Program-made: the position numbers and the translations under genes
Assembly (NCBI GenBank): GCA_004295015.1
Contig: SHNE01000049.1
Location: 144,152 to 208,151, forward strand
From: Bacteroidota bacterium
GTDB taxonomy: Bacteria; Bacteroidota; Bacteroidia; AKYH767-A; 2013-40CM-41-45
Direction of reading: 5' to 3'
Length of the DNA: 64,000 bases
In this document: in pieces, positions 45,198-54,176 of the stretch
Layout of the letters: the number at the start of each line of letters is the position of its first letter
Position numbering within the stretch: the stretch's first letter is position 1
Notes under the pieces: generated by a model
Databases searched by the model: none
What the model was told of the DNA's origin: nothing
Seen by the model: only the letters and a program-made list of their open reading frames with translations

Positions 45198-46990
45198 ATA
45201 AGACAGTAACAGTCAATATAGGTGGAATAGTTTTCCACATTGATGAAAATGCCTATGACCAATTCAAAAAGTATCTTGAATCGATCAAGAGTCACTTTAC
45301 ACAAAGTGAAGGACGCGAAGAAATCATGCAGGATATCGAGGCGCGTATTGCTGAAATGTTTCAGGAGAAGATCAAAGACCTGAAGCATGTCATTACACTT
45401 GAGGATGTTGAGCAGGTGACCAAACAAATGGGGCGGCCTGAACAATTTGGAGATGAGGATGAAACAAAACCGGAAGGGGAGACTGCAGCTCCGATAGAAA
45501 ATATTAAAAGACGATTGTTCCGAAATCCTGACGATAAATTACTGGGAGGTGTTTGTTCCGGCATTTCGGCGTATTTTGATATCGATGCCGTTTGGATCAG
45601 GCTCATCTTTGTCGCAAGCTTTCTTGCTTTTGGTTCAGGGGTTCTGCTATACATTCTCTTATGGATCATCATGCCTGAAGCCATTACTACTGCCGATAAA
45701 CTGCAGATGAGAGGTGAAAGGGTAAATGTGTCAAACATTGAAAAGAATATTAAAGAAGGACTTGAAAGCGTAAAAAATCGTACGGCGGCTGTCGGTAAAG
45801 AATCCGGCAAAAAAGCAGGTACAATTGTGGGCAGAATCTTTGAAGGAATTGGAGAAGTGTTGAAGTTCCTCTTCATGTTTATCGGGAAGCTAATTGCCGT
45901 CTTCTTTCTCTTCATTGGTTTAGTAGTTGTGTTTGCCATGGTGATGTCAATGTTTGCTTTCATGGGCCTTCCCGGAACACAGTACCCTGAGATTTGGCGA
46001 TTAGTATTTGACACATCGACCCAGTTTACTTTTGGCTACATAGGTATATTGTTGCTGGTTGGCATTCCATTCTTAATGCTTGCTTATGCAGGTGCAAGAA
46101 TACTATTCAATATCAAAAAAGGTTCTAAGGTTGTCGGACTATCGGCTCTTGGATTGTGGCTAATCGGATTGGGAATTTGTTTCTCAGTAGGTATCAAAGT
46201 CGCCAGCAACTTCAAGGAGAAAGATAGCGTACGTAACAGCATGTCGCTCATGGAACCTACACGCAAGAAGATTGTGCTTGAAATGGCAGGGGCCAAAAAT
46301 GAAGAAAAAGATTACGGATATGGTTTTGGTAATAACACGAATTCAGATTTTGATGTGTCAATAACAGATGACCAGTTTATGTCCGGTAATGTGAAAGTTG
46401 ATATTGTTAAAAGCCCTACGGATTCATTTCAATTGGTAGAAATATTTTATGCCAGAGGTAATTCAAAGAAGTCGGCTTTGGAAAATGCTTCACACATAAA
46501 ATATAGTTATGTTCAAAGAGATTCAGTCATCAGTCTCGAAAGGTTCTTTACGCTGGATAAACTTGAGAAATATCGTGCACAGAAAGTACAGGTTTTGCTT
46601 AAAGTTCCGGTAGGAGCGGAGGTCTATTTAGACAGGAGCCTCGACTCTTACATTTACGACATAGACAATATTCAAAATATATACGATGCAGACATGTTGG
46701 GCCGAACTTGGGTGATGACGAGCAAGGGCTTAAGCTGCGTAGATTGCGATGGTTCTGAATCTTCGATTGACGGAACCAGAATGAATTTTTATGATGAAGA
46801 CGATGGTAGTCATATCAGGATTGATGAAAGTGGAGTCCATATCTCCGGGCCGGATGGCGAGAAAGTAGCAATTGATAGTAACGGAGTCATCATTCATGAT
46901 GGGAAAAAAACCAGGTTGAAAATTGATACTAAAGGAATGGAGGTTCCTGCTCCTCCGGTTCCACCTGCACCTCCCTCAAAAAGAATTTAA
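45194..46990 (+). CDS. PspC-domain membrane protein with long periplasmic or cytoplasmic tail
   Basis: A 598-residue protein. Residues 1-85 form a charged helical segment with a conserved MNKTVTVNIGGIVFHIDE start. A PspC domain follows at about 106-162 (RLFRNPDDKLLGGVCSGIS, then a hydrophobic helix and LLWIIMP). Three more membrane helices lie between about 220 and 345. The last 230 residues are polar and beta-rich with Asp/Gly repeats (SSIDGTRMNFYDEDDG), ending Pro-rich. Proteins of this layout sit next to PadR and DUF2807 genes in many Bacteroidota. A role in envelope-stress sensing is inferred. Confidence 0.88.
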   Translation: MNKTVTVNIGGIVFHIDENAYDQFKKYLESIKSHFTQSEGREEIMQDIEARIAEMFQEKIKDLKHVITLEDVEQVTKQMGRPEQFGDEDETKPEGETAAPIENIKRRLFRNPDDKLLGGVCSGISAYFDIDAVWIRLIFVASFLAFGSGVLLYILLWIIMPEAITTADKLQMRGERVNVSNIEKNIKEGLESVKNRTAAVGKESGKKAGTIVGRIFEGIGEVLKFLFMFIGKLIAVFFLFIGLVVVFAMVMSMFAFMGLPGTQYPEIWRLVFDTSTQFTFGYIGILLLVGIPFLMLAYAGARILFNIKKGSKVVGLSALGLWLIGLGICFSVGIKVASNFKEKDSVRNSMSLMEPTRKKIVLEMAGAKNEEKDYGYGFGNNTNSDFDVSITDDQFMSGNVKVDIVKSPTDSFQLVEIFYARGNSKKSALENASHIKYSYVQRDSVISLERFFTLDKLEKYRAQKVQVLLKVPVGAEVYLDRSLDSYIYDIDNIQNIYDADMLGRTWVMTSKGLSCVDCDGSESSIDGTRMNFYDEDDGSHIRIDESGVHISGPDGEKVAIDSNGVIIHDGKKTRLKIDTKGMEVPAPPVPPAPPSKRI

Positions 46991-47068
46991 TGAAATGATA
47001 TCCGGAATCTGATAATACCAAAGAATCTCTTTCATACGGCTTGATTGGTTTTTTTAGCTCAGTATGTG

Positions 47069-47097
47069 AACCCGTCTCAACAGAGGCGGGTTTTTTT
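47069..47097 (+). terminator. Rho-independent terminator of the PspC operon
   Basis: Arms 47069-47078 and 47083-47092 (AACCCGTCTC / GAGGCGGGTT, one G-T pair) around an AACA loop, followed by seven T. The remaining 47098-47405 holds only the recA promoter region. Confidence 0.9.
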
Positions 47098-47306
47098 ATT
47101 AAAAAATTTTACTCCTTTTGTAAAAGCGAATAAAACTTTTAACACATTTGGAAACAACCTGATTGATTGCGTTACAATCACTACAATTTGATTAGTTCAC
47201 AGTCATAAAAACGCTGAAAATGATGCAAAAACATGGATTGTTAATAAAAATACAAATTTCTTGAAAAGTAATTTCTCCAACGTAAATAGACTGCGTTCAA
47301 CTGATG

Positions 47307-47314
47307 TATCTTTG
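47307..47314 (+). promoter_or_regulatory. Promoter -7 element TATCTTTG for recA
   Basis: An exact TAnnTTTG match, 91 bases before ATG 47406. No LexA-like palindrome was recognised between it and recA. Confidence 0.6.
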
Positions 47315-47405
47315 TGTAAGATAAATTGACAGTCTTGTCATATCAATTCTAATCTTCATTAATCAAAATTATATATTGAAATCAATCACTAAAAAAAATA
47401 AACAA

Positions 47406-48473
47406 ATGGCAACAGCAGAAGTTAAAGAACCAAAAGAAAAGGATTCGAAAGAGAAGGAAGCTCTCAGAGAAAATGCTAAAGAAAAATTCAAAGCATTGCA
47501 ACTTACCATCGAGAAAATTGAGAAGGCTTATGGTAAAGGAACTATTATGAAATTAGGTGGTGAAGCTGTGGAGCAAGTGGCCTCCATTTCCACCGGATCC
47601 ATCTCACTCGACAATGCCTTAGGCATAGGAGGTTTACCCAAAGGCCGCGTGGTTGAAATTTATGGCCCGGAATCATCAGGTAAAACAACGCTTGCTATTC
47701 ATGCAATTGCTAACGTACAAAAGAACGGTGGAATTGCTGCATTCATCGATGCAGAGCATGCCTTTGACAGTATGTATGCACAGAAGCTTGGCGTGGATTT
47801 AGAAAATTTATTGATTTCCCAACCGGATAATGGCGAACAGGCACTTGAGATCACTGAAAATCTTATTCGTTCAGGAGCCATCGACATCATTGTAATTGAC
47901 TCCGTCGCTGCACTTACTCCTAAGAGTGAAATTGAAGGGGAGATGGGTGATAGCAAAATGGGTCTTCAGGCACGTTTGATGTCACAAGCACTCCGTAAAT
48001 TAACTGCCTCCATCAACAGGACCGGTTGCTGCTGCGTATTTATTAACCAGCTTCGTGAGAAGATAGGCGTGATGTTTGGAAATCCGGAAACAACTACCGG
48101 AGGAAATGCATTGAAGTTTTATTCTTCTATACGTCTCGACATACGCAGAATTGGTCAGATTAAGGATGGAGATGCCATCGTAGGAAACCGCACTCGTGTT
48201 AAAATTGTGAAGAATAAAGTGGCTCCTCCTTTCCGTCTTGCTGAATTTGATATTATGTATGGAGAAGGAATCTCCAAAGTTGGTGAAATTGTTGATTTAG
48301 GTGTAGATAAAGGAGTGATTAAGAAGTCGGGCTCCTGGTTTAGTTATAATGAGACCAAGTTGGGTCAGGGTCGTGATTCGGTAAAGCAATTATTACTAGA
48401 CAATCCCGAATTGGCTGATGAGCTGGAAGCTAAAATTCGTCAGGCAATTGCGGACGGAGTGGCCTCAGTCTGA
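47406..48473 (+). CDS. recA: Recombinase RecA
   Basis: The strand-exchange ATPase of homologous recombination and the SOS co-protease. The Walker A loop GPESSGKTT is at residues 87-95, with [31 protein letters not shown] (Walker B and loop L1) and [20 protein letters not shown] (loop L2) following. I take ATG 47406 (355 residues); an upstream TTG at 47376 would add ten Lys-rich residues. The N-terminal extension of about 30 Lys/Glu-rich residues is longer than in E. coli. It is transcribed alone, ending at a hairpin. Confidence 0.98.
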   Translation: MATAEVKEPKEKDSKEKEALRENAKEKFKALQLTIEKIEKAYGKGTIMKLGGEAVEQVASISTGSISLDNALGIGGLPKGRVVEIYGPESSGKTTLAIHAIANVQKNGGIAAFIDAEHAFDSMYAQKLGVDLENLLISQPDNGEQALEITENLIRSGAIDIIVIDSVAALTPKSEIEGEMGDSKMGLQARLMSQALRKLTASINRTGCCCVFINQLREKIGVMFGNPETTTGGNALKFYSSIRLDIRRIGQIKDGDAIVGNRTRVKIVKNKVAPPFRLAEFDIMYGEGISKVGEIVDLGVDKGVIKKSGSWFSYNETKLGQGRDSVKQLLLDNPELADELEAKIRQAIADGVASV

Positions 48474-48502
48474 TTATAAAATTGTAATTTTATGCCATCA
48501 GG

Positions 48503-48528
48503 AATGCAGCATTAAAGGCTGCATTTTT
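48503..48528 (+). terminator. Rho-independent terminator of recA
   Basis: Perfect 8-base arms AATGCAGC (48503-48510) and GCTGCATT (48518-48525), a 7-base loop and five T. It ends only 12 bases before the next gene's ATG. Confidence 0.8.
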
Positions 48529-48540
48529 GATGGCTTTTTT

Positions 48541-49581
48541 ATGAAAAAGATAATATTAGGTAAATTTTATTTCTGCATATTCATAGGTGGAATATTGCTT
48601 TTGTTTGCCGGGTCATGCAAACAGAAGACGGAATCGGCTGGCGATACTCCGGCAGACATTTACGATTCGACAACTTCGGATGAGACTCTTCAACAGTTGA
48701 ACGATCGGATTATGAAGAACCCTAAGGATGCATCAGCCTATTTCGCAAGAGGGCAGGTTTTTTCCGCTAAAAATATTTTACAGCAAGCATTTGTGGATGT
48801 GTCAAAGGCAACAATTATCGATTCAACACGGCCGGAGTATTTTCTTCTTCTTGCGGATATTTGTTTCAGAGGCCTGCAAATTCAAAAGGCTGTTCAGGCT
48901 TTCGAAAAATGCCTGCAGCTTGAACCGGAGAACATTGAAGCCAATCTAAAGCTGAGTGAATTGTATATGTATATTAAGGTCTACCCAAAGGCAATTGATT
49001 ATGCCAACACGGTTTTACGGATCAACAAGAATAACCAGAAAGCATACTTTATTAAAGGCTTTGTTTATAAGGAATCCGGTGATACTTCAAGAGCGATATC
49101 GAGTTTCACTACTGTTGTCGAGCTGGATCCGGAAAATTACGATGCATACATTCAACTTGGAATTCTTCATGCGGCAAAAGGGAATGATCTTGCCATACAA
49201 TATTATTCCAATGCGCTTCGCATACGACCTTCCAGTGAGGAAGCATTGTACAATCGAGGATTGTATTACCAGGAAAGCGGACTGCTTGAAAAGGCTGAAG
49301 AGGATTACAAACTCATACTTTCAAAAAATTCAGCGTACACAAATGCCTATTATAATTTAGGCTTTATAGCTTTAGTTAATAAGAAAGATTATCCTGAGGC
49401 GATCAGGCAGTTCAGTAAGGCCATAGAAATTGACCAGAATTACGTTGAAGCTTTTTACAATCGTGGTGTAGCCTATCAGTATTCAGGAAATAAAAAATCA
49501 GCTGAGAAAGACTTCCGCAGTGCACTTTCCATTTTTCCAAATTATAGCCTGGCAAAAGACCGATTGAATGAACTCAATTAG
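48541..49581 (+). CDS. TPR-repeat lipoprotein
   Basis: About 346 residues from ATG 48541, which gives a signal peptide with a lipobox (LLFAGSC, Cys near 24). The body is a run of about eight tetratricopeptide repeats, with the characteristic W/L-G-Y-A-F-A-P spacing: for example PKDASAYFARGQVF, PENYDAYIQLGILHAAKG and EALYNRGLYYQESG. Such proteins are scaffolds; no partner is evident. The start immediately follows the recA terminator, so its own promoter would have to overlap that region; readthrough from recA is also possible. Confidence 0.88.
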   Translation: MKKIILGKFYFCIFIGGILLLFAGSCKQKTESAGDTPADIYDSTTSDETLQQLNDRIMKNPKDASAYFARGQVFSAKNILQQAFVDVSKATIIDSTRPEYFLLLADICFRGLQIQKAVQAFEKCLQLEPENIEANLKLSELYMYIKVYPKAIDYANTVLRINKNNQKAYFIKGFVYKESGDTSRAISSFTTVVELDPENYDAYIQLGILHAAKGNDLAIQYYSNALRIRPSSEEALYNRGLYYQESGLLEKAEEDYKLILSKNSAYTNAYYNLGFIALVNKKDYPEAIRQFSKAIEIDQNYVEAFYNRGVAYQYSGNKKSAEKDFRSALSIFPNYSLAKDRLNELN

Positions 49582-49634
49582 CAGACTTTTTTCGGTTAAG
49601 CTCTTGCGATTATACTGATGTCCTATAGCTAATA

Positions 49635-50423
49635 TCAAACAATGCTTACTTCGTCACCGATGGCTATTTCTTTCCCTGTTTCCGAAGGAGGAATGGAACA
49701 ATCGACGGATAAAAAATAGTAGTGTCCGTGTGATTCGAGCTTTGATGATTCCGGAAGTGTTGAAGCGCGATTTGTTGCGAAAGTTTTGGGAAATGCATGT
49801 GTTATCTCAGCTGTCTGAGTATTGCGTGTTGGAACAACACACCTTTCCCGGGGACTCTCCCCGAACAGTTTTACGTCTCCAATTTTAAATTCAATACGAT
49901 TATCTGGAACGGAGAATAAATTGTCTTCCCAAAATGCAGGAACAGCTTCAATTTCAAGAGTGGCCCTGAATCGTTTTCTGCTTTCTTCTAGGTCCAGGTC
50001 AGGATACCAGGTTGAAACTTCCTTTAAACTGGCAGTGGACAAAATGGTCACTCCTCCAAGATCAGGGATGTCTAAAAATCTACCGGTTTTATTTTGAAGT
50101 AAAACTATTCTTTCAGCAAAATGATCGCTAAGGTATTCTTGTATTTCATTTATATCATCTTTCAAATGAAAACATCTCCAGCCTTTATCAGTGTTGGATT
50201 TGAATGATACAGTTTCCTTTACTAGATCAAATTGCGAACGCAATGTATGTACCAAAGGATTTGATTTCCCATTAATAAATTTCCGTTCTTCATTGAACAT
50301 GGCATATTCTCTGTCTCGCAATAGGCAACCACCTTCCGATACGCTTGCCTTATCCAGCTCTATTCCATCAAGAGATTTGATTGGATAAATAATGATTTTA
50401 CTTAATGCCGGATGGAGTTCCAT
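49635..50423 (-). CDS. MOSC domain-containing protein
   Basis: A 262-residue protein with an N-terminal MOSC_N beta-barrel (LSKIIIYPIKSLDGIELDKASV, then REYAMFNEERKFINGK) and a C-terminal MOSC domain carrying the conserved cysteine in RERCVVPTRNTQTAE near residue 195. MOSC proteins handle molybdenum cofactor, for instance YcbX and the mARC enzymes. It lacks the ferredoxin domain of E. coli YcbX. It is monocistronic, with no other molybdopterin genes in the window. TACCTTGG (one mismatch) upstream of the ATG is a possible promoter. Confidence 0.9.
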   Translation of the reverse strand: MELHPALSKIIIYPIKSLDGIELDKASVSEGGCLLRDREYAMFNEERKFINGKSNPLVHTLRSQFDLVKETVSFKSNTDKGWRCFHLKDDINEIQEYLSDHFAERIVLLQNKTGRFLDIPDLGGVTILSTASLKEVSTWYPDLDLEESRKRFRATLEIEAVPAFWEDNLFSVPDNRIEFKIGDVKLFGESPRERCVVPTRNTQTAEITHAFPKTFATNRASTLPESSKLESHGHYYFLSVDCSIPPSETGKEIAIGDEVSIV

Positions 50424-50725
50424 TTTAATCGGTCTAGAATATTTTTTCGAATCTGTTTTTTGCCAAGGTAAAAGAAATGAATTTTCCGGCTTATTTTTTT
50501 TGCGACATATGTTCTTTACTTAACTCTGAAAAGAGCAGTAAAAAAATTACTGAGTTATTTGACAATATAAATATACTAACTCTAATGTATCCTGTATAAT
50601 TGAAGGGAGAAGACCGTAAAAAGGGGAGCGCTTTGATCAAAGGGGAGCAGTAGACAGACCCCGTAGAGGCGTTTAATTTAAACACCCATCAAGACAAATT
50701 ACATACAGAATAAAACAAGCGCAAT
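50424..50725. other. Intergenic region with a palindrome and short direct repeats
   Basis: No gene was found here; a 64-codon frame on the minus strand looks random. CTTTGATCAAAG at 50631-50642 is a perfect 12-base palindrome, flanked by two copies of AAGGGGAGC (50621-50629 and 50640-50648). GTTTAATTTAAAC further on is also symmetric. Their meaning is unclear. Confidence 0.4.
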
Positions 50726-50750
50726 AAAAAAGGGAACCTGTTGGTTCCCT
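50726..50750 (-). terminator. Rho-independent terminator of the thrS-infC-rpmI-rplT operon
   Basis: Perfect 8-base arms 50731-50738 and 50743-50750 (AGGGAACC / GGTTCCCT) around a 4-base loop; on the minus strand a T-tract follows. It lies 35 bases after the rplT stop. Confidence 0.9.
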
Positions 50751-50784
50751 CTGTCATTCAAAAACTAAAAACTATGGCTAGTTT

Positions 50785-51129
50785 TTATTTTACTGAATCA
50801 ATCACTGCTTTGAAAGCTTGAGGATGGTTCATCGCCAGATCTGCAAGCGTTTTACGGTTCAGTCCAAGATTTTTTGCGTGTATCTTACCCATTAATTCAG
50901 AATAACTCATATCGTGCTCACGTGCACCGGCGTTGATACGCTGGATCCACAGAGAACGGAAATTTCGTTTCTTAGTACGACGGTCCCGGTATGCATAACC
51001 TAAACCTTTTTCAACTGTGTTCTTTGCAACGGTTAATACGTTACCTCTTGCACCAAAATTTCCTTTGGCGAGTTTGAACATTTTTTTTCTCCGCGCCCTG
51101 GAGGCGACGGCATTGACTGAACGTGGCAT
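50785..51129 (-). CDS. rplT: 50S ribosomal protein L20
   Basis: A 114-residue basic protein that binds 23S rRNA early in large-subunit assembly. It starts with the typical [22 protein letters not shown] and continues with [33 protein letters not shown] in family order, with [17 protein letters not shown] after that. The length is normal. It is the last gene of the operon, 85 bases after rpmI, and ends at a strong terminator. L20 autoregulates this operon in other bacteria; no leader was identified here. Confidence 0.98.
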   Translation of the reverse strand: MPRSVNAVASRARRKKMFKLAKGNFGARGNVLTVAKNTVEKGLGYAYRDRRTKKRNFRSLWIQRINAGAREHDMSYSELMGKIHAKNLGLNRKTLADLAMNHPQAFKAVIDSVK

Positions 51130-51214
51130 TTTAAATTGTTTTTGACGGGAGCGCCTCCGCGTTTAAGGAGAACTTTAGCTCTTTGTCTGGTTAATTAATC
51201 TGGAATAACAAGGT

Positions 51215-51412
51215 TTACTTAAGCACTAACATTTTGGCAACTCTGTTGTAGTCAGAATCAGAAATGATTGTTGTACCCGTGAGGTTACGTTTCTGCTTCG
51301 TCTCTTTCTTTGTCAGAATGTGACTTTTGTAAGCGTGTTTTCTCTTAATTTTTCCCGTTCCGGTGAGCTTAAAGCGCTTCTTGGAACCGGAATGAGTTTT
51401 CATTTTAGGCAT
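51215..51412 (-). CDS. rpmI: 50S ribosomal protein L35
   Basis: A 65-residue, Lys/Arg-rich protein with the family start [20 protein letters not shown], then [22 protein letters not shown] and the closing RVAKMLVLK. The length of 65 is normal for L35. It lies 31 bases after infC and before rplT, the conserved order in bacteria. Confidence 0.98.
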   Translation of the reverse strand: MPKMKTHSGSKKRFKLTGTGKIKRKHAYKSHILTKKETKQKRNLTGTTIISDSDYNRVAKMLVLK

Positions 51413-51443
51413 TACTGCGTGTTTAATAGTTTATATAAAATAG

Positions 51444-52046
51444 TTACTTCTTCTTTTTATTAGCCAGAGGAGCAAGGTGTAAAAACATCCTGTTTCCTTC
51501 AAGCTTCGGCATTAATTCAACTTTCCCGTATTCCTCTAATGCTTGTGCAAATTTCAGAAGGATAATTTCTCCTTTTTCTTTGTAAGCAATGGAACGACCT
51601 TTGAAATGAACGTATGCTTTTACTTTATTTCCTTCATCTAAAAATGTGATGGCATGCTTCACTTTAAAATTGAAATCATGTTCATCGGTGTTAGGTCCAA
51701 AGCGTATCTCCTTCACGACTTGCTTTCCTTGCTTGGCCTTCATTTCTTTCTCCTTCTTCTTCTTGTCGTATAGAAACTTTTGGTATTCTATGATACGACA
51801 AACCGGAGGCTCTGCCGTAGGAACTATTTCAACAAGATCCATTTCCAATTCCTTGGCTAACTTCAAGGCATCTTCTCTGGAATAAACGTCACTCGTGATA
51901 TTATCACCAACTAATCTAACTTCCGGGGCGCGGATGAGTTCGTTGATGCGGTGTTCTGCTTCTCTTTTGAGTGGACCGCGACCCCTTTGAAAGGGCGACC
52001 TGCCGAAGACGGGTCTGGGTGGTCTGTTATTACTTTGCGTGGCTAT
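51444..52046 (-). CDS. infC: Translation initiation factor IF-3 (AUA start)
   Basis: IF-3 binds the 30S subunit, keeps it apart from 50S and checks the initiation codon. The C-terminal domain ([21 protein letters not shown], then [13 protein letters not shown]) and the N-terminal domain ([36 protein letters not shown]) are both intact. No ATG, GTG or TTG precedes the N-terminal domain; the first in-frame TTG (51866) would cut it off. ATA at 52046, five bases after a perfect AGGAGG, gives 200 residues. Non-AUG starts of infC (AUU in E. coli) are known to let IF-3 repress its own synthesis. Confidence 0.9.
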   Translation of the reverse strand: MATQSNNRPPRPVFGRSPFQRGRGPLKREAEHRINELIRAPEVRLVGDNITSDVYSREDALKLAKELEMDLVEIVPTAEPPVCRIIEYQKFLYDKKKKEKEMKAKQGKQVVKEIRFGPNTDEHDFNFKVKHAITFLDEGNKVKAYVHFKGRSIAYKEKGEIILLKFAQALEEYGKVELMPKLEGNRMFLHLAPLANKKKK

Positions 52047-52051
52047 TGTAT

Positions 52052-52057
52052 CCTCCT
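52052..52057 (-). promoter_or_regulatory. Strong Shine-Dalgarno AGGAGG before infC
   Basis: A perfect AGGAGG, rare in this window, five bases before the ATA codon. It is the main support for the unusual infC start. Confidence 0.85.
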
Positions 52058-52093
52058 TTTTAGGCGTGTTTCTGTTTAATTCTTGAATCTTAT

Positions 52094-54031
52094 TTACTTT
52101 ACGTTGAGTGCATTATTTATTTCATCCTCAATGATTTTTGCGAATTCAGGAAGAGTAAAAGAGCCAAGATCACCCTGCCCATGTTTGCGAACAGAAACTT
52201 TTGATTCAATACTTTCTTTTTCACCGATAATCAGCATATACGGGACCTTCTTAATCTCCGCATCCCTGATTTTCTTACCTATCTTTTCATCACGCACATC
52301 AACGAGACCGCGAATATCGGAATTTATTAGTGATTGTAAAACTTTTTTTGCGTAATCATTGAATTTTTCACTGATTGGGAGGATGCTTACCTGATTGGGA
52401 GCCAACCAAATAGGGAAATTCCCGGCAAAATGCTCAATCAGGAAGCCTATAAAGCGTTCATGGGTCCCCAATGGGGCCCTGTGGATGCAAATTGGGGTTT
52501 CTAATTGGTTTTGAGCATTCCGATAGGTTAGCCCAAATCGCCCCGGAACGGCAAAGTCTACCTGATTTGTTGCCAAAGTAAATTCACGTCCTATCGCACT
52601 CCAAACCTGAACATCAATCTTCGGACCGTAGAATGCGCCTTCGTCCGGTACCTCCACATAAGGAATATTTGATTCGATCAGAACTTTGCGAACCATATCC
52701 TCTGTCTCGAGCCAAAGTTCGGGTTCATCGACATATTTCTTTCCTAACTTTTCCGGTGCATGAGTTGAAAAACGCATCACGTATTTTTCAATATTAAATA
52801 TTTTAAAATACTTGAGATACATTTCATTTACTGCCCTGAATTCATCGGCGAATTGCTCTTTGGTACAGTAAATATGGGCATCGTTCATCTGTAATGCCCG
52901 CACGCGCATCAGGCCGAATAATTCACCGCTTTGTTCATAGCGATAGCAGGTTCCATATTCAGCCAGACGGACCGGTAAATCCTTGTAACTTGGATTAAGT
53001 TCCTTAAAGATTTTATGATGATGCGGACAGTTCATCGCCTTGAGATAGTATTTCTCTCCATCAAAAATCATTGGTGGAAACATACTGTCTTCGTAATAAG
53101 GAAGGTGACCGCTTGTCAAATACATTGACTCCTTCGCAATATGTGGGGTGCGAACTCTTTGATATCCGGCTTTTCGTTCGTTATCCTTAGCCAGTTTTTC
53201 TAATTGCTCAATGAGTACCGCTCCATTGGGAAGCCAAAGTGGAAGACCGGGGCCAACATCATCGTCGAAAGTGAATATCTCCATCTCCTTGCCGATTTTT
53301 CTATGGTCGCGCTTCTTGGCTTCTTCGAGCATGAGGACATACTCATCCAACTGACTTTTCTTAGGGAAAGTGATTCCGTATACACGGGTCAGCTGTTTAT
53401 TTTTTTCATCACCACGCCAATAGGCACCGGCAATATTAGTAAGCTTGACAGCTTTTATCAGGCTTGTATTTGGAATATGAGGGCCACGACACAAGTCAAC
53501 AAAGTTTCCTTGCTCGTACAAGGTGATGCTACCATCTTCAAGATCTTTAATGAGATCAAGTTTGTATTCATCTCCTTTCTGTGTAAAGAAATCTATTGCG
53601 TCTTTTTTGCTTATTTCTTTCCGGGTATAGGCATTTCCCTGCTTAGCTAATTCAAGCATTTTGTCTTCAATCTTCTTGAAGTCGTCTGAGGAAATCGTTT
53701 GGCCGCCTAAATCGATATCATAATAAAAACCATTTTCAACAGGAGGGCCGATTCCGAATTTTACCCCGGGATAAAAGATCTCGAGAGCCTCAGCCATAAG
53801 ATGTGCCGAAGAATGCCACATCGTACTTTTTCCTTCTTTGTCTTCCCAGGTTAGCAATTGAAGGGTGGCATCTGCTTGGATGGGCCGGCTTGAATCCCAA
53901 ACCTCTCCATTGACTTTGGCTGCATAAACATTTCTTGCTAATCCTTCGCTGATACTTTTCGCAATTTCGTGAGCAGTAGTGCCTTGAGGGTATTCCCGTA
54001 CGTTTTTGTCGGGAAAGGTGATCTTGATCAT
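52094..54031 (-). CDS. thrS: Threonyl-tRNA synthetase
   Basis: Charges tRNA-Thr with threonine. I take ATG 54031 (645 residues), giving the normal TGS-domain start [17 protein letters not shown]; a longer frame would add 35 unrelated residues. The editing domain has [21 protein letters not shown] near residue 75. The class II core has [28 protein letters not shown] (zinc Cys and His) and [21 protein letters not shown]. The C-terminal anticodon-binding domain starts with [14 protein letters not shown]. It is the first gene of the thrS-infC-rpmI-rplT operon. Confidence 0.98.
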   Translation of the reverse strand: MIKITFPDKNVREYPQGTTAHEIAKSISEGLARNVYAAKVNGEVWDSSRPIQADATLQLLTWEDKEGKSTMWHSSAHLMAEALEIFYPGVKFGIGPPVENGFYYDIDLGGQTISSDDFKKIEDKMLELAKQGNAYTRKEISKKDAIDFFTQKGDEYKLDLIKDLEDGSITLYEQGNFVDLCRGPHIPNTSLIKAVKLTNIAGAYWRGDEKNKQLTRVYGITFPKKSQLDEYVLMLEEAKKRDHRKIGKEMEIFTFDDDVGPGLPLWLPNGAVLIEQLEKLAKDNERKAGYQRVRTPHIAKESMYLTSGHLPYYEDSMFPPMIFDGEKYYLKAMNCPHHHKIFKELNPSYKDLPVRLAEYGTCYRYEQSGELFGLMRVRALQMNDAHIYCTKEQFADEFRAVNEMYLKYFKIFNIEKYVMRFSTHAPEKLGKKYVDEPELWLETEDMVRKVLIESNIPYVEVPDEGAFYGPKIDVQVWSAIGREFTLATNQVDFAVPGRFGLTYRNAQNQLETPICIHRAPLGTHERFIGFLIEHFAGNFPIWLAPNQVSILPISEKFNDYAKKVLQSLINSDIRGLVDVRDEKIGKKIRDAEIKKVPYMLIIGEKESIESKVSVRKHGQGDLGSFTLPEFAKIIEDEINNALNVK

Positions 54032-54110
54032 AGATAAATGAATGACTGAATTGATGCCGTAAATGTAACAATTTTGATACATTTTTAGCGATGATTTTTC
54101 CTGAAGGATC

Positions 54111-54147
54111 AGATAAAAAAGCAAAAGCACGATCAATGATCGTGCTT
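54111..54147 (-). terminator. Rho-independent terminator of the T9SS paralogue genes
   Basis: Perfect 10-base arms 54125-54134 and 54138-54147 (AAGCACGATC / GATCGTGCTT) with a 3-base loop; on the minus strand a T-rich run follows. It lies 29 bases after the stop of the gene at 54177. Confidence 0.85.
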
Positions 54148-54176
54148 ATCAAATCAGAAATAAGGGAAGGAAAGGA

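Noticed and set aside
50491..50685. Minus-strand frame of 64 codons after rplT
   Set aside because: Composition looks random, it crosses no promoter and resembles no family.
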